DNA of 64,000 nt from Prinia subflava (GCF_021018805.1 NC_086253.1:32938083-33002082); one strand, 5' to 3'. Positions 1 to 11,131 are shown, counted from the stretch's first letter. The notes: generated by a model not told the origin, from the sequence alone. A program made the numbers and translations.

Positions 1-2
1 GA

Positions 3-521
3 AAGACTTTAGGAGAAAAAATTGAACGAGCTCTTACGGCTCAGGCAACACAAGCAGAAGCACGAGACCAAAAACTGACTGAAATTCTAGCTGCTTTGCA
101 CCTGAACTCCCAGCAACAAAACAACACCATGGCTGTTATGCAAACTTCTGTAACCTCAGCACCTTGCTACTTTTGTAAAAAACCTGGTCATATTGTAAGA
201 AATTGCCCAGAAATTAAAAGAGGTGCACAAGCACCCCATCGCTGCCATGCCTGCAAAAAAGGGAAACATCATGCCTGGCAATGTCGAGCTAAGCATGACA
301 CAAGGCAAACCCACTCTCCAAAAAACTCCAAAGCGAGCGCGCAACGCCATCGCGTGACGACACAAATAGTGGCATCCCAATCACCCGAGGCAAAATTTAT
401 GAATGCCTCGACTCCACAACCCTCCGCTACGTCACCAGTCAGATCCCAAGTAATGACCCAGACCTACTACCCCCAGGATCCTGGCGCACACTGGCAGCCT
501 CCAAGCCAACAACATTTTTGA
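3..521 (+). CDS. gag: Gag C-terminus (nucleocapsid with two zinc knuckles), partial
   Basis: The frame is open from the left edge of the window, so the start lies outside. Two CX2CX4HX4C zinc knuckles are intact, at 165-206 and 243-284. This is the nucleocapsid signature, used to bind and package genomic RNA. A Gln/Ala-rich stretch that may be coiled precedes them and a Pro/Ser/Thr-rich tail follows. The frame ends at a TGA at 519-521. A -1 slippage heptamer at 320-326 gives access to the protease frame. Matrix and capsid are not in the window. Confidence 0.9.
   Translation, partial: KTLGEKIERALTAQATQAEARDQKLTEILAALHLNSQQQNNTMAVMQTSVTSAPCYFCKKPGHIVRNCPEIKRGAQAPHRCHACKKGKHHAWQCRAKHDTRQTHSPKNSKASAQRHRVTTQIVASQSPEAKFMNASTPQPSATSPVRSQVMTQTYYPQDPGAHWQPPSQQHF
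320..326 (+). promoter_or_regulatory. Gag-pro -1 ribosomal frameshift heptamer
   Basis: The heptamer A AAA AAC sits in the gag reading frame. The -1 frame is open from here straight into the protease frame. A AAA AAC is a classic slippery sequence of betaretroviral gag-pro junctions. I did not model a downstream pseudoknot. Confidence 0.7.
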
Positions 522-1156
522 AAGACAATGGCTATGAACATATTTCAACAGGCATTACTGGGACTTCACAAAAGAGACAGGACTTTTTAGTTGTTGGTAA
601 AGAAAGGAATAGCATCCTAGGACTGCTTGTTTTGCCCTGTGTAATGTCTGTTAACTGCAATGAAGAATTACTAGTACTAGCCAATGCTTGTTATCCCCCA
701 CTGCATATTCCACCCAGAACACCTATAGCTATTGCTATAGCACTGCCAGCGGGGACTACAGATCACATGCCGCCACGCTGCTTCTCAGTTACTTCTGAGA
801 ATCCCGAAGTCCTATGGATCCAACATATAAGCAAACAACGACCTATGATAACTTGTGAATTGTCATATGGTGGAATTCGAGTTCATATCAAAGGAATGAT
901 TGATACCGGCGCAGATGTTTCTGTTGTCTCTTATTATAGCTGGCCAACAGAGTGGAAGTTGGTAACTCCCCCAGGCACTCTCACAGGCATTGGAGGTGTC
1001 ACTCCATGCTTGCGAAGTGAACCAATGATCAGCATTACAGGACCACAAGGAAAAAAAGCATCGATCCGCCCCTATGTAGTGCAGAAACCCATCACAGTGT
1101 GGGGAAGAGATCTGCTCTCAGAATGGGGAGCAAAAATCGAACTGGATTTTTTGTAG
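326..1156 (+). CDS. pro: Pro: dUTPase-like segment plus aspartic protease
   Basis: The frame is -1 relative to gag and open from the slippery site at 320-326, so it is expected as a Gag-Pro fusion rather than from its own ATG. The first half (about 400-760) has the position and a Pro-rich hydrophobic pattern of the dUTPase domain that betaretroviruses carry ahead of protease. That assignment is an inference. The protease has its catalytic DTGAD motif at 902-916, a flap-like Gly-rich stretch about 35 residues later and a G-R-D-L-L motif near the C-terminus. It would cleave Gag and Gag-Pol during maturation. No stop interrupts it. Confidence 0.85.
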   Translation, partial: LQSERATPSRDDTNSGIPITRGKIYECLDSTTLRYVTSQIPSNDPDLLPPGSWRTLAASKPTTFLKDNGYEHISTGITGTSQKRQDFLVVGKERNSILGLLVLPCVMSVNCNEELLVLANACYPPLHIPPRTPIAIAIALPAGTTDHMPPRCFSVTSENPEVLWIQHISKQRPMITCELSYGGIRVHIKGMIDTGADVSVVSYYSWPTEWKLVTPPGTLTGIGGVTPCLRSEPMISITGPQGKKASIRPYVVQKPITVWGRDLLSEWGAKIELDFL

Positions 1157-3858
1157 GGGCCACTGAAGCACTCAGCACCTTAAAACTGACCTGGAAAACC
1201 GACACCCCTGTCTGGGTCGACCAGTGGCCCCTGCCAAACAATAAGCTGAGTGCCCTCAAAGAACTAGTAGCTGAACAACTACAAAAGGGCCACATCAAAC
1301 CCACTAACAGTCCGTGGAACTCACCTGTGTTTGTAATTCACAAGAGAACTTCTGACACCTGGCGATTGCTACATGATCTCAGAAAGATCAATGAAGTAAT
1401 TGAAGACATGGGCCCTCTCCAACCTGGCCTGCCTAACCTCTCCATGATCCCAAGAAGTTGGCCGCTTGTAATCATCGATCTAAAAGACTGTTTTTTCAAC
1501 ATTCCACTGCATCCAGATGATGCACCTCGTTTTGCCTTCTCCGTTCCAAGTACAAACTTACAAGAACCACTTCAAAGATATCATTGGCTCGTTTTGCCGC
1601 AAGGCATGAAAAACTCACCAACTATTTGTCAATATTTTGTAGCCCGGGCATTGTCTCCAGTCCGTGAGCAATTCCCACAATCAGTTATTCTTCATTACAT
1701 GGATGATTTGCTCATTGCGGCACCAACACAGGAGCAAATGGAAAAAACTCGCAACAGTGTTATTACTGAAATAAAAAAAGCTGGACTAGTAATCTCTGAA
1801 TCAAAAATACAAGAAACTACCCCCTGGAAATACTTAGGTTGGAAACTAACAGAACAATCTATTGTGCCTCAGAAGATACAAATCCGAACTGATGTTCGTA
1901 CTCTGCATGACCTACAGCAGCTATTAGGAGAAATTAATTGGGTTAGGCCTGTGCTGGGAATCACTGCTGATGAACTCGCTCCACTTTTCGATTTGTTGAG
2001 AGGAGACAATGACATTAAATCTCCTAGATCCCTCACCCCTGAAGCTCACAAGGCCTTAGAAAAAATTACTGAGGCCCTGCAGAGCAGACAAGCTCACCGT
2101 TGTAATCCTGATAAACCCTTTTTCCTTGCAGTCTTAGGGGAGAAGCTGAGACTGTGTGGCCTCATTTTTCAATGGGATTCCTCTCAAAAAGATCCATTGT
2201 TAATAATTGAATGGGTTTTTCTTTCCTACAGGTCGCCAAAGACAATCCTCACACCTTTAGAAATGATGTCTCAAATTATCATCAAAGGCAGAGCAAGGCT
2301 TCTTTCAATAGCAGGCCGTGAATTCGCAATTATCTACTTGCCCATGATTAAAACCTATTTTGATTGGGCAATGCAAAAATCAGAAGACTTGCTGTATGCC
2401 TTGCTCGATTTTCCAGGCATCTGCTCTATTCATTATCCAGCCCATAAAATAATCAAAGCTAATTTATGTTACAAAGAAAAACCCCTGATCAGTGAAGAGC
2501 CTTTAAATGCAGTCACTATCTTCACTGATGGGTCAGGGCGAACGCACAACTCAGTAGTCACATGGCAAAATAAAGATACTAAAGTTTGGGAACAAGATGT
2601 CCAAAAAGTTGAAGGTTCTCCTCAGATTGTTGAATTGGCAGCAGTTGTAAGAGCTTTTCAGCTCTTTCAAGAACCTTTCAACCTAATCACTGATTCGGCA
2701 TATGTTGCTAATATTATTAAAAGAATTGAAGGATCTGTTCTAAAGGATGTGAACAACGACAAACTGTGTCTTTGGCTTGCCTGTCTTTACCAAATTCTAT
2801 CATACAGGACTAATCCTTATTTTGTTTCTCACATTAGAGCTCACTCTGGTCTTCCAGGATTCATGGCAGAAGGAAATGCACGAGCTGATGAATTGGCATC
2901 AGCAGCATCTGATGATGAAGTTGCAATAGGCATTGAAAATTCTACTTCAGTGCTTGCTGCAACTACCTTACCTAACACTATTGAACAAGCCAAATTGAGT
3001 CATGCATTTTTCCACCAAAATGCCCAAGCAATCAAACGAGATTTTCACATTACCTTAGAGCAAGCACAAAATATTGTACGAGCTTGCCCAGATTGCCAGA
3101 TCAGCCAACCCCTCCCTTCTTCAGGAGCCACCAACCCACGAGGGCTAGAAAGCTTGCAGAAATGGCAAACAGATGTCACTAAGTACCCTTCCTTTGGGAA
3201 ACTTAAAAATATCCATGTCTCTATCGATACATTTTCAAATGCAGTGTTTGCTTCTGTACATACAGGAGAAACAGCTAAGCATGTTTGCCAACACTTCTCA
3301 CAAGCATTTTCCTATTTAGGCATCCCCCAAGAAATTAAGACCGATAATGGTCCTTCATATGTTTCACAAGAATTAGCTGCATTTTAAAATAACTAGGGTG
3401 TTCACCACACATTTGGCATTCCCTACTCTCCTACAAGTCAAGGCATAATAGAAAGAACACACCAAACTCTAAAACGCATTCTAGATCAACAAAAGGGGGG
3501 AGAAGCCCAGGCCACACCTCAGAGCAGATTGAACCAAGCTCTGTATGTATATAATTTCTTAAATAGCTCAAAAGAAGAGCCTGATCCCCCAATTTACAGA
3601 CACTTCTTGAACAATAAAAAAGCAAAACTGAAACAACACCCTCCAGTTTTAGTCAAGAATTTAGAATCAGGACAAATAGAAGGACCATACAATCTTGTAA
3701 CATGGGGCAAGGGGTTTGCGTGTGTTTCCACAGGCGAAGGACTCAAGTGGGTTCCAGCAAAAAACGTGAAGCCGTACCACGCACCGAAGCCCATCAACGC
3801 CCCCACATCAGCCAGCGACCCTGCAAGTGGAAGGCAAGAAGCAAGCACCCAGACCTGA
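1099..3858 (+). pseudogene. pol: Pol: reverse transcriptase, RNase H and integrase, broken by two stops in integrase
   Basis: Domains in order are reverse transcriptase with YMDD at 1696-1707 and an LPQGM motif about 30 residues before it; RNase H with DGSG, a central Glu, ITDSAY and a late ARADELA; and integrase with an HHCC zinc region (about 3001-3100), catalytic Asp codons at 3226 and 3343 and Glu at 3451. The second Asp and the Glu are 36 codons apart, which is D,D-35-E spacing. In-frame stops at 3385-3387 (TAA) and 3394-3396 (TAG) fall between them, so translation would end before the catalytic Glu. The frame then stays open to 3858, with a GKG-type integrase C-terminal domain. Polymerase and RNase H look otherwise intact. 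The C-terminus overlaps env. Confidence 0.93.
1147..1153 (+). promoter_or_regulatory. Pro-pol -1 ribosomal frameshift heptamer
   Basis: T TTT TTG sits in the pro frame immediately before the pro stop (1154-1156). The pol frame is -1 relative to pro and already open here. Position and sequence fit a -1 slippery site. Confidence 0.65.
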
Positions 3859-5269
3859 TCTGTGCAGAATCATCGAGAGAAAATTGACCTGCCAGAAACA
3901 ACTGAAGAAAAGAATGGAGTTTTTTTGTTTTTTGCGCGAGTGCATGTTGCTTTTACCTTTTTGTCTTAGTTTTTGTAGTGAAGCTTTACCTGTAAGTCAA
4001 CCAAAGATGAATGTTTGGGTTGCTTTAGCCAAGTCTGCAGGCTCCGATACCATCTGTTTATCCAATATAAGCCCTGACAAACCTTTTTCAACCTGTTTAG
4101 TTGGAGTACCTCTTCCAAAAGGTTTTGATAATGCTACCTTTGAAAAATATTGGCCATATGATGATCATTACGTAGCTCCGACTCCCAGCAAGAGTCACCA
4201 AACTTATATTGATAATTCTAAAGTTGATAAATCTGACCTTCAAGAGTTAGAAATCCTAGGTTCATTGAATATGGATACCTGTTACTTCTTTCATTTCCTA
4301 AGAGAAAATGGCCCTCGTTTAAATGTTACCCCATATCACCCAGTTTTTAGCAATATGACTTCTTGGTGTAATCAAACTAAGCTTATTGTATATGATGAAC
4401 CTCACACAGACCATTTTAGCAAACTGCCCATCCAACTTCCAAAAGGAATTTGGCTTATCTGCGGAGACAGGGCCTGGCAAGGTATACCTTCAAATATAGA
4501 TGGAGGTCCTTGTGCCCTGGGACAACTTACAATAATTGCTCCCAGTGTCAAACAAGTAATCAAAAAGAAAAACAGAAAAATAAGATCCACCTGGGGACAT
4601 CACTATGAAGACAACTGTGATAGTGATTTTCACCCGTGGAACTCTGGAACATCAATTGTTGCAAGTATTTTTCTACCTCAGTTAGGTTCTTCAATAGCCC
4701 TAGAACAGTTAAACAAGCTAGGGTGTTGGCTCAGTAAAGAAGTAAATGCCACCTCTGCTATGATCAGTGATTTGCTGACAGATGGAGAAGCAGTCAGACA
4801 TGCCACTTTGCAAAACAGAGCTGCCCTAGACTTTCTTTTATTAGCACATGGACACGGCTGTGAAGATTTTGAAGGATTATGTTGTATGAACTTATCTGAT
4901 CATTCTGTTTCTATTCATAAACAGCTACAAAATTTAAGAGATTTAGCTGACCAAATTACAGTAGATAACCCATCTTGGCTAGACAGTTTGTTTGACGGTT
5001 GGAGCTTTGCACCTTGGCTAAAAGAACTTTGTAAAATAGGCCTGTTCATTTTAATAGTAATAGTTGTAGTTTTAGTAGCAGTTCCCTGCATACTTCAGTG
5101 TGTACAGAAAATTATGAGTAAAGCAGTTTCTAGTATTTTAATTGTTCATCAGAACGGGGGAGATGTTGGGAAGGATGAAGTAGAAAGACCTTACAAATAT
5201 AGTGGTTTAGATTCTGGGAGTCTGAGTTCAACAAGCGAGATAGAAATGAAAGCATGCTTTGAGATTTAG
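3827..5269 (+). CDS. env: Envelope glycoprotein, open frame of 480 codons
   Basis: Env normally mediates receptor binding and membrane fusion. The frame overlaps the end of pol by 32 bases. The first ATG is at 3827. An ATG at 3914 directly precedes a hydrophobic signal-peptide-like stretch and may be the better start. Several N-X-S/T sites lie in the surface subunit. A basic R-K-I-R site at 4574-4585 fits furin-type cleavage. The transmembrane subunit has a hydrophobic fusion-peptide-like region between two cysteines (about 4610-4730), an immunosuppressive-domain-like helix followed by CX6CC (4859-4885), and an anchor near 5040-5100. An internal fusion loop with CX6CC is alpha/gamma-like, unlike the beta-like pol. 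No stop or frameshift is seen. Whether it is expressed is unknown. Confidence 0.87.
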   Translation: MEGKKQAPRPDLCRIIERKLTCQKQLKKRMEFFCFLRECMLLLPFCLSFCSEALPVSQPKMNVWVALAKSAGSDTICLSNISPDKPFSTCLVGVPLPKGFDNATFEKYWPYDDHYVAPTPSKSHQTYIDNSKVDKSDLQELEILGSLNMDTCYFFHFLRENGPRLNVTPYHPVFSNMTSWCNQTKLIVYDEPHTDHFSKLPIQLPKGIWLICGDRAWQGIPSNIDGGPCALGQLTIIAPSVKQVIKKKNRKIRSTWGHHYEDNCDSDFHPWNSGTSIVASIFLPQLGSSIALEQLNKLGCWLSKEVNATSAMISDLLTDGEAVRHATLQNRAALDFLLLAHGHGCEDFEGLCCMNLSDHSVSIHKQLQNLRDLADQITVDNPSWLDSLFDGWSFAPWLKELCKIGLFILIVIVVVLVAVPCILQCVQKIMSKAVSSILIVHQNGGDVGKDEVERPYKYSGLDSGSLSSTSEIEMKACFEI

Positions 5270-5707
5270 GGTGTGGGGTGCAGGGCCATCAGCTAGTGAA
5301 TAACGATGTGCTAAGCTGAGGGCCAGCTCCCTTGATTAAACAATATACTTCTGCTAAGCTGAGGGCCAGCTCCCTTGATTAAACAATATACTTCTGCTAA
5401 GCTGAGGGCCAGATCGTTTGATTAAACAATCCCCTTCTGCTTGCCTTGGGTGGTGGGACATTTCTATTGGCTGTATATGTTGTCATCTTGTATTAGATTG
5501 GTTGGTCCAACTCATACTCTTCAACTTAGAAAGATATTTAATGTACGGGATTCGGGGCTCTCTCTCTCTCTCGGCTCGGTTCGCTGTTCCTGCTCTCCTG
5601 GCCTGCTTTAGCTGTGCCCAGCAGCTACAAGCAAGGCCTTCACAATAAACCACGTGTTACCCCTACTCATTGCTTATAGAGATACTTTGTCGCCGGTTCT
5701 ACCGTCA
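5164..5707 (+). repeat. 3' LTR of the class II provirus (approximate ends)
   Basis: A polypurine tract (about 5152-5163) is followed by TGTTGGG at 5164, a likely U3 start inside the env tail. Inside are CCAAT-like boxes (near 5465 and 5497), a TATA-like TATTTAA at 5535 and a poly(A) signal AATAAA near 5644. The right end is set at a CA dinucleotide at 5707. The missing 5' LTR prevents exact definition, and a U3 start just after the env stop (5271) cannot be excluded. Confidence 0.6.
5310..5438 (+). repeat. Three tandem 43-bp repeats in U3
   Basis: Units start at 5310, 5353 and 5396. The first two are identical and the third has several changes. Position in U3 upstream of the TATA-like box fits tandem enhancer repeats, a common retroviral pattern. 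The enhancer role is inferred. Confidence 0.85.
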
Positions 5708-8177
5708 CGGAGATACTCCCTCACTAGTGTTTTACAAGAATTGCATTCATTTCTGCTGTTTTGCTGTTGGAAATTTCCTCAATTTCATTTTAACTTCTCT
5801 GCAAGATTATCCCTATATTCCAAATCATGGTCATGTTTACAGAGAGCTTCTGTTCACTGCTCCAGATCTCTTGCACCTCTTTCAGCAAGCCAGCTCAAAA
5901 CTACACACAAGTAGAATGTAGGAAGTTAAAACTCTACTTGTTTCAAAATTAAATTCTTCCACTGTCTACCTTACCTCATCCAACAAGAAAAGTGTGTATT
6001 ACAAGATCACTCAGAAGCAGAGATGGTCCAGCTGTATCAGCCACTTTACTGAGAATTAAAAATAATTGGTAGCCCACAGTTTAAAATTCAGACTAAGCAG
6101 ACAAGGTAGTTACATTTTTTCACACAAGGTTAGTGGAGTGAAGTTGAAACAAAAAATCTGTAAGAACTGTGAAGTGAAAAAAATGCACAGATAATCACTC
6201 AGCACAAAGAATGAACACACAGAGTGTGAAAACTAGTCATACACCAAGATACCAACAAGACCTTTTATCAGCTATTCCAATTACTGGCTGGCTCATAACA
6301 GTTTCTCTCTTCCCTAAGTAAAAATTACTGGAAAAAAGAGAAGATAGGTAAGGATCTGAATTGTATTAACAGGACTAGTTCTTTAAACTTCTGCTTGAGT
6401 ACAAATTAATTTATGGATACACAATCTCAGGAACTTCAGAAAATTCCTTAATATTAATACCAGAGTATAAGTCTAAAAATATTTATTTGTTCGTTCTCTG
6501 CCTCATTGTTCATCTAACCTGGCTTGTTACGAGATTCTTCTCTATGAGCACATGCACCACCTGGCTCTGGTGGTAGACTTCCCTACATGTTTCCTCGTCA
6601 TTGCCTATTAACAACTGGCCTTTCTGAATCCAGAGCTACTCTCTCCTTTGGCAGAGTATGAAAGTGTAGTGCTTCAGAAATTACACACTGACACTCAGTG
6701 CTGTTTCTCCTTACAAGTCCACAGAAATGCCAGTGAGGTAAGTTCCGTTATTAAGTGTGAAGTTTTAATGACCCCGTGATATTTTTCTTTGAAACACACA
6801 TCTAACACAGATGGCACTTTTGACGTCTGCTAGCAAAACATGCAGCAGTTATTGTCCTGCTCTAGGCATAAGTAAGGACTGAGTAAAATATGTTTTACAT
6901 TGGTAACAGCTCGGCAAATAACAAGCTGTCAAATCAATCATGGGTCTACTATGGCATTTAAGGAAAAAAAGGGAAAGCCTTTGAGGCATTCAGAACACAG
7001 TGTTGCACTGGATCTCACTGGTGTTTGCTTTTCATGGTAATTAAATTTCCTGGAAACAAAGCCTCCTCCTGAATGCTGAAAGGCCTCAAATTCATGTTCT
7101 CACCACTATACAAGACATAATACAGAGAAGTGGGACAATCTCATTTTTCCCAAAATTCCAAGGTCAGACAAAAATGTTGTGTCTAATTTTATATTTAATT
7201 TACCAATAACAGAGGATGCTGGACACATGGTACAAAATAATTAGTAGAGCAGAACAGTATGAATAGTACACTCATACAGATTCCTATATGAAAGTGGGCA
7301 AGTTTGCCAGCAGTGGTGATACCCTCTTTTGAATTATCTCAAATGACTGCCCTTGATACTTCAGACATTGCTGGAGAGGTCAATTTACATAAACAGCTCT
7401 GACTCACACATTGCCTCTCAAGCTAGAGAATCAAACTGACATTTCCAAGTATTTCACAGATTTTGTCTCTATGATCACCCGGTCAGATCCCAATGCCTCA
7501 CATACTTGTATATTCACTCCTATCGTGTTTCAATAAACCTGTTGAGCTTGCACCTGTTCAAAGGTTGCTGGAACATGTCTACTGATCATCTCACAATAAT
7601 CAACAAGTGACAGTTGTGCCTGCAGCTGAGTCTAACATTTCTATCATGATGAGGGACATAGAAAAATTTCATTAGCTGTTCATATTTAGCCCATATTTCC
7701 TTAAGAAGATTCATGAAGCTATAAAGACCTGAGTCATGCATTCTCAAGACAGATTGGCATCTGATACTGCAAGTTATGAGAACAATGGACTGCTTTGAAT
7801 ATGTCCCTCTTTTTTCTTTCTTTTTCCTTTTTTATTAAAACCAGTCAGCAAATAACTGTTGCTGACTTTTTCAGAAAAAAGCTTTCTTTAGGGAACAGAC
7901 AATCAAGGTCAAACACCAGTTAAGGAAAATAGGAGTTATCCTTGGCACTTCTTGAACCTTCACGTTGAAAGAGCAATGACAGACATTTTCTTAAAGCTTT
8001 AAGTTAGATGAAGTTTAAGGACTTTGTAAAATAAACAAGTACCTAAGGAGTATTTTAAGATTTCAGAAAGTATTTAGCAGTTTTTAAGATATATCAGTTC
8101 TGATTTTATTAAAACTATTAGCCTCTAATCATATCTGCTTACAGGAATCATCACAAAGAGAAAATTAAAGAAAAAAA
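5708..8177. other. Non-coding DNA, no gene recognised
   Basis: AT-rich sequence with no long frame, no recognisable exon and no tandem repeat that I can support. It may be host intergenic DNA or intron. Confidence 0.5.
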
Positions 8178-8477
8178 GGGAGGGAGGGAGGGAGGGAAGG
8201 AAGGAAGGAAGGAAGGAAGGAAGGAAGGGCGGAAGGAAGGGCGGAAGGAAGGGCAGAAGGAAGGAAGGAAGGAAGGAAGGAAGGAAGGAAGGAAGGAAGG
8301 AAGGAAGGAAGGGCAGAAGGAAGGAAGGAAGGAAGGAAGGAAGGAAGGAAGGAAGGAAGGAAGGAAGGAAGGAAGGAAGGAAGGAAGGAAGGAAGGAAGG
8401 AAGGAAGGAAGGAAGGAAGGAAGGAAGGAAGGAAGGAAGGAAGGAAGGAAGGAAGGAAGGAAGGAAGGAAGGAAGGA
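8178..8477 (+). repeat. GGAA/GGGA microsatellite, about 300 bp
   Basis: It begins as (GGGA)n, then runs as (GGAA)n with a few GGGC interruptions near 8228-8255 and 8311. Pro/Ser/Leu/Phe-rich frames on the minus strand are by-products of the repeat. Confidence 0.97.
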
Positions 8478-8789
8478 CAATTCTCCTTATATCTTTGAGA
8501 AAAAACAATTTACCTTAATCTTCAGAGACTGTCTCCTGTCTCTTAAAATGACCATCTTTTCAAAAGTAATATAAAAGCTTAACTCATAGATTTACCGCAG
8601 GGGAAAAAAAAAAATTGGAACATCTTTCTCCTTCACTGGAATTTGTTCTACAGATTATATATTCTTCCTGAGGCCAGGAACAGACATTTTATAAAAAGAA
8701 AAAAGAAAAAAAAAAAAGTTATTTACTTTGTCATCTTTTCAAGATCAGGTTTTACCTCCACATCCAATTCACTTATCCACGTCTTATTC
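8478..8789. other. Non-coding DNA
   Basis: AT-rich flank of the microsatellite with two short A-rich runs. No gene seen. Confidence 0.5.
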
Positions 8790-9320
8790 ACTTATCAAAT
8801 GCTCTCGAGTCACAGCTGAAGGCCTGCATCTGCACAGGGTCTTTTGGCTGCCCGACTCCTCCTTTGGTTCTGCCTGCAAATGCCATTGCCCTTTCTGCTT
8901 CAAATAGAAGTGCTATGGCAGCACAAAACCTGCCACTGGGCCATATTCCAAAGGCAACATGGTCTGGAGAAGATGAATGAAGAAGAGCCTCCCCCACTTT
9001 CAAATCCTACCAAGGAGGCCGTAAATGTCCCTTTGAACCTTTAAGAGACAACCGACAACTCCGAAAGAAATACTGAGCTTTCTCACAGATGCAGGGGAAT
9101 CTTCCAAAGGAGCTGAGGTTTCAGAAACTTTATTTATTTGCAATCCTACTCTATATTCCTACTCTACAATCCTACTCAACAATCCTTCTCTAAGCTGGTT
9201 GTGGAGTAAATGGTCCTGATGTGATTGTCACAGTCTTTCTCTTCCTTTCTCTTCTTCACTGAAACGATGAGTGGCAGCAGGATGGAAGCGGGCTTAGATG
9301 ATGTTACAGGTGTTCAATCA
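8790..9320 (-). pseudogene. PAK3-like: Relic of the terminal exon and 3'UTR of a PAK3-like gene (third copy)
   Basis: On the minus strand, about 9232-9318 resembles the terminal exons of the two PAK3-like copies elsewhere in the window: a TS-x-KPAS-x-L-x-PLI core followed by V-S-V-K-K and a basic tail. The acceptor AG seen in the other copies is lost, the start of the exon has an apparent 1-bp deletion, and the original stop has changed so the frame runs on to 9176. A poly(A) signal (minus strand AATAAA, 9129-9134) and several hundred bases of 3' flank match the region at 52.2-52.7 kb. Similarity continues past the poly(A) signal, so this is a genomic duplicate and not a processed copy. No kinase exons were found beside it. 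Confidence 0.7.
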
Positions 9321-10410
9321 CAAAACACCCCAAGATCTCTTCTGGTATGGGGGCTCAACATTGTTGGCATGCAGAGAGTTGAAGAATCTGTAGAAGACTC
9401 CACCAAGGAATGAAGTAGCCTTCACAGTCCCGTTTGAGTGTTCCCAAATATTGCCCTTCCTCAATCAATTTCATATCCTTCCCCAAAGAAGGTCACGGCA
9501 TTGCTGGCCACCCTTCTACCCCGTCAGCTGAATAAATAAATGGCAGGAAACTCAGGAAAAGGACTGGACTTCAAAGTCCCCATAGGTCTATGCAGGAATC
9601 AACATCTATGTCCCTCTAGAAAGACTGATTGTGACAGATTATTTTTAAGAAGACTAAAAAACTGACAGCATTTCCATAGGAATGCTTTAACCCCATTTCT
9701 CTTTAAAACCCCTTGAAGTACCTTGCCTCCAGCACTTGGATATGTGTTTTATAGAATACGTGCAAAAGATCTGGATATTTCTTGGCTCACTGACAAGGTG
9801 AGGCCATGATCTCCAGGCAGTCCCAGGAGTTGCTTCAGCTGACAGCTTAGAGCAGCCCATGTGCACTCCTCTGTAACCCTCCAAAACAAGGCAATTTGGG
9901 GAGGGGGCTGTCCAAAGACCTACGCCTTCGACAACGTAAGGCAAAGTCCTTGCATTAACAAGCAAGTTTGGAAAGCACCCCTATACTCCTCATAAAGAAT
10001 TTCCATTTGTGACAATATTTTCTTCAAATGTGCACAACTTCCTAGTAGAGGTACTGGGCTTCTACCCTCTACTGATAAGATTTATTTCAGTGGACAAACC
10101 TAAGTCTTGAAGGAAAGAATTGGCTGGAAGAATAGCACTCCTAATAGGGCATAAGCACCAAGGAGAGAAGCACGTATCAACAGTGAATTTCTTTCTTGTT
10201 CAAGTTCAATACCAACTTCTTTCAACTTCTTAAACTTCCTAATCTTCTTTGATCTAATCCTACATTTTTAACCTATAATCTACTGCTCAGTTCTAACTGT
10301 TCAATACTAACTTCAATAACCCTAAAACCCTAAGCTGCTATTTGAAATAAAAAATCCGGAGTTCATAAATTCTATCAGGCTGAAGTAGATTTCTGGTGCC
10401 AGGACTGCAC
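9321..10410. other. Non-coding DNA between PAK-like relic and ELL-like gene
   Basis: No exon, LTR or tandem repeat recognised. The longest frame (92 codons, minus, 9687-9965) shows no family features. Confidence 0.45.
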
Positions 10411-10509
10411 TTACTGCTTGTCGCATTCACATATGTGGCTCTCAATATGGGACAGCTTTTGGTGGAGGTACTGGCACCTGCTCTTCACTTCAGACTAGCT
10501 GGGGCTACC
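10411..10509 (-). pseudogene. ELL2-like: ELL2-like copy B, terminal exon (end of occludin/ELL domain)
   Basis: A CACAG acceptor precedes 10509. The frame contains the R-C-x-Y-L-H-x-K-L-x-H-I signature of the ELL C-terminal domain and ends at TAA (10411-10413). An in-frame TAG at 10495-10497 interrupts it near its start. Confidence 0.75.
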
Positions 10510-10656
10510 CTGTGAAGGAGAATTCAAAAGAATGCAAGAGCATGCAAACATTTCTGCAGAGTTTAGAATCTGATGTCCTTTGCTTTAAAAATGCCTTGAG
10601 GTAGACTCAGCAGTAACCACAGCACAGCCTGCAGGTAGGTCTGCTGTCAAACATAC

Positions 10657-10701
10657 CTGTTGTAACTGCTGATAATCTGCTAGGATTCGATGAAGCAGCA
10701 T
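10657..10701 (-). pseudogene. ELL2-like: ELL2-like copy B, short 45-bp exon
   Basis: Flanked by an acceptor (CTTGAAG) preceded by a long T run and a GTATGT donor. It encodes 15 residues ending I-L-x-x-Y-Q-x-L-Q-Q, which fits the ELL segment between the two halves of the occludin domain. Confidence 0.7.
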
Positions 10702-11131
10702 CTTCAAGAAAAAAAAAAAAAAAAAAAAGAAGAATGTTTCACTACCACCATAAAATGCAAACTTTGGTAAAACACCAAAAAATACACTCAGTTTGACTCT
10801 AGAGAATTTCTTCTCTGTGAATCACCACTCTTCTGGGACATTTGTAAAAACAAAACTCCAACTCCCAGCATCCCTCAAGATCTGCAATTAAGCTTTTCAA
10901 TAGACAACAGAAGGAGCACAGGCTCTAGGACTCTGCTTGGGACACTTCTCGCCTTACTGTTTGTTCGTTGACAGCTCAGACAGGGGGGTTTGGGCAGGAT
11001 CTTGCAAAAATCAGACCCAGCCTGAGCACATATGCCAATTCCACAGTTGCCCTTGGTCTCACTGAGCAGCTCCAGGGAATCCAAAATACTGCTGTGATGA
11101 AGCACAGCCTTCACGGTTTATCCTTCTTTAC

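Larger units (their letters stand above)
1..5707 (+). mobile_element. 3' part of a class II (beta-like) endogenous retrovirus
   Basis: Gag end, protease, polymerase, envelope and a 3' LTR follow each other in retroviral order and overlap as retroviral genes do. The 5' LTR, primer site and most of gag lie left of the window. Gag-pro and pro-pol are each joined by a -1 frame change, the arrangement typical of betaretroviruses. The envelope instead has an alpha/gamma-type transmembrane subunit, so the provirus looks like a recombinant lineage. Integrase has two in-frame stops, so this copy cannot make a complete polymerase. The exact right end is uncertain. Confidence 0.93.

Noticed and set aside
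8125..8508. Repetitive Pro-Ser-Phe-Leu frames
   Set aside because: Translation of the GGAA microsatellite.
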